Origin: Euonymus europaeus
Lineage: Eukaryota; Streptophyta; Magnoliopsida; Celastrales; Celastraceae
DNA length: 64,000 nucleotides
Reading direction: 5' to 3'
Assembly: GCA_963580455.1 (NCBI GenBank)
Contig: OY756960.1
Coordinates: 25,603,238-25,667,237, forward strand
Part shown: one piece after another, positions 63,701 to 64,000 of the stretch
Numbering within the stretch: position 1 is the first letter of the stretch
How the letters are laid out: the number at the start of each line of letters is the position of its first letter
Made by a program: the position numbers and the translations under genes
The notes under the pieces: model-generated
Database searches by the model: none
What the model saw: only the letters and a program-made list of their open reading frames with translations
Told to the model about the DNA's origin: nothing

Positions 63701-64000
63701 TGCATGAGTACAGTAACTTGCCCTATTACAGATTCATTACATACATACATGTGTGTGTCTGTACTCTGTGTGTATATCTACAAAGAGAGAGAGGGAGACC
63801 TTTGCGACCTCAGCACTGTGTAGATCTGCCAACTGACCCTATAGACAGGAAGTAAAATATGAGCCAAAAAAAATGGATTCAATGGTCGATAAATGAATGA
63901 GTTAAGATTCTTACTTTAATGCGGTACGCCTCTGAAAGCTCGTCTTGAAGATTTAAATTATCTCTTGTACACGTGGCTAACTTCTTTTTCAAATCCTCAA
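54710..64000 (-). CDS. Long coiled-coil protein, C-terminal part (gene runs off the right edge)
   Basis: Fifteen exons were traced from right to left: 64000-63915, 63838-63800, 63272-63189, 63100-63039, 61677-61575, 61177-61037, 59302-59234, 59129-59073, 58990-58730, 56603-56520, 56405-56295, 56144-56074, 55807-55592, 55433-55340 and 55006-54710. All phases agree and give 590 residues to the stop. The first two-thirds is heptad-like and charged: EDLKKKLATCTRDNLNLQDE, KENEEFMSQRLHEIQKRLED, LEEELERLRNSVDNLQNKLR, GLEIENHLKKTVRDLKKKR. A more globular insert contains YLRHHSDEGLEDIGWDDKC. The end is a mixed segment with FEMVELLVLAAQTLRDK. I know similar plant-specific coiled-coil proteins but no established function. 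Intron 9 (56604-58729) is large and non-coding. The N-terminus is outside the window. Confidence 0.88.

Overview
The window is nuclear DNA from a flowering plant, most likely a eudicot. Coding exons are short and split by AT-rich introns with GT..AG borders, intergenic DNA is AT-rich and full of TA microsatellites and transposon remnants, and every recognisable protein is a plant nuclear type. I cannot name the species. All gene models were spliced by eye from the sequence; joined exons keep frame and match family landmarks, but no search was run.

Layout. 1-6.5 kb: gene-poor AT-rich DNA with one MITE-like element. 6.5-8.0 kb (+): a bHLH transcription factor of the root-hair RSL class whose last intron is best read as a GC-AG intron. 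8.5 kb (+): a small 84-residue protein. 9.9-14.6 kb (-): a charged protein with Barentsz-like HDxR/WxHDxF motifs; its large third intron holds a CACTA-type transposon end. 15.3-18.5 kb (+): a VDAC/porin gene with a basic N-terminal extension and two adjacent, homologous 90-nt exons. 19.4 kb (-): a 64-residue ORF. 20.0-24.0 kb (+): adenylyl-sulfate (APS) kinase. 25-35 kb (+): a tandem cluster of GH10 xylanases, one 5'-truncated frameshifted pseudogene followed by two intact seven-exon genes.

35.8-41 kb is a graveyard: a Helitron-like 3' hairpin terminus, minus-strand exons of an unrecognised gene, a fragment of pyruvate phosphate dikinase, and a short direct repeat. 43.8-53.9 kb is a dimeric tandem array carrying minus-strand proline tRNA genes (two intact TGG copies, several decayed ones, and a subfamily with anticodon AGG) alternating with exon-like modules on the plus strand. 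A nearly pristine 4.6-kb Copia retrotransposon (232-bp LTRs with one mismatch, 5-bp target duplication, open gag-pol) is inserted into one array unit. 54.7-64 kb (-): the 3' part of a long coiled-coil protein gene, 15 exons within the window, running off the right edge.

The neighbouring genes do not form one pathway. The pairing of an RSL bHLH gene with a GH10 cluster recalls an arrangement I remember from Arabidopsis chromosome 4. The best leads are the duplicated VDAC exon, the dimeric tRNA-Pro/exon array, and the young Copia element with non-canonical TA..TA ends inside it.
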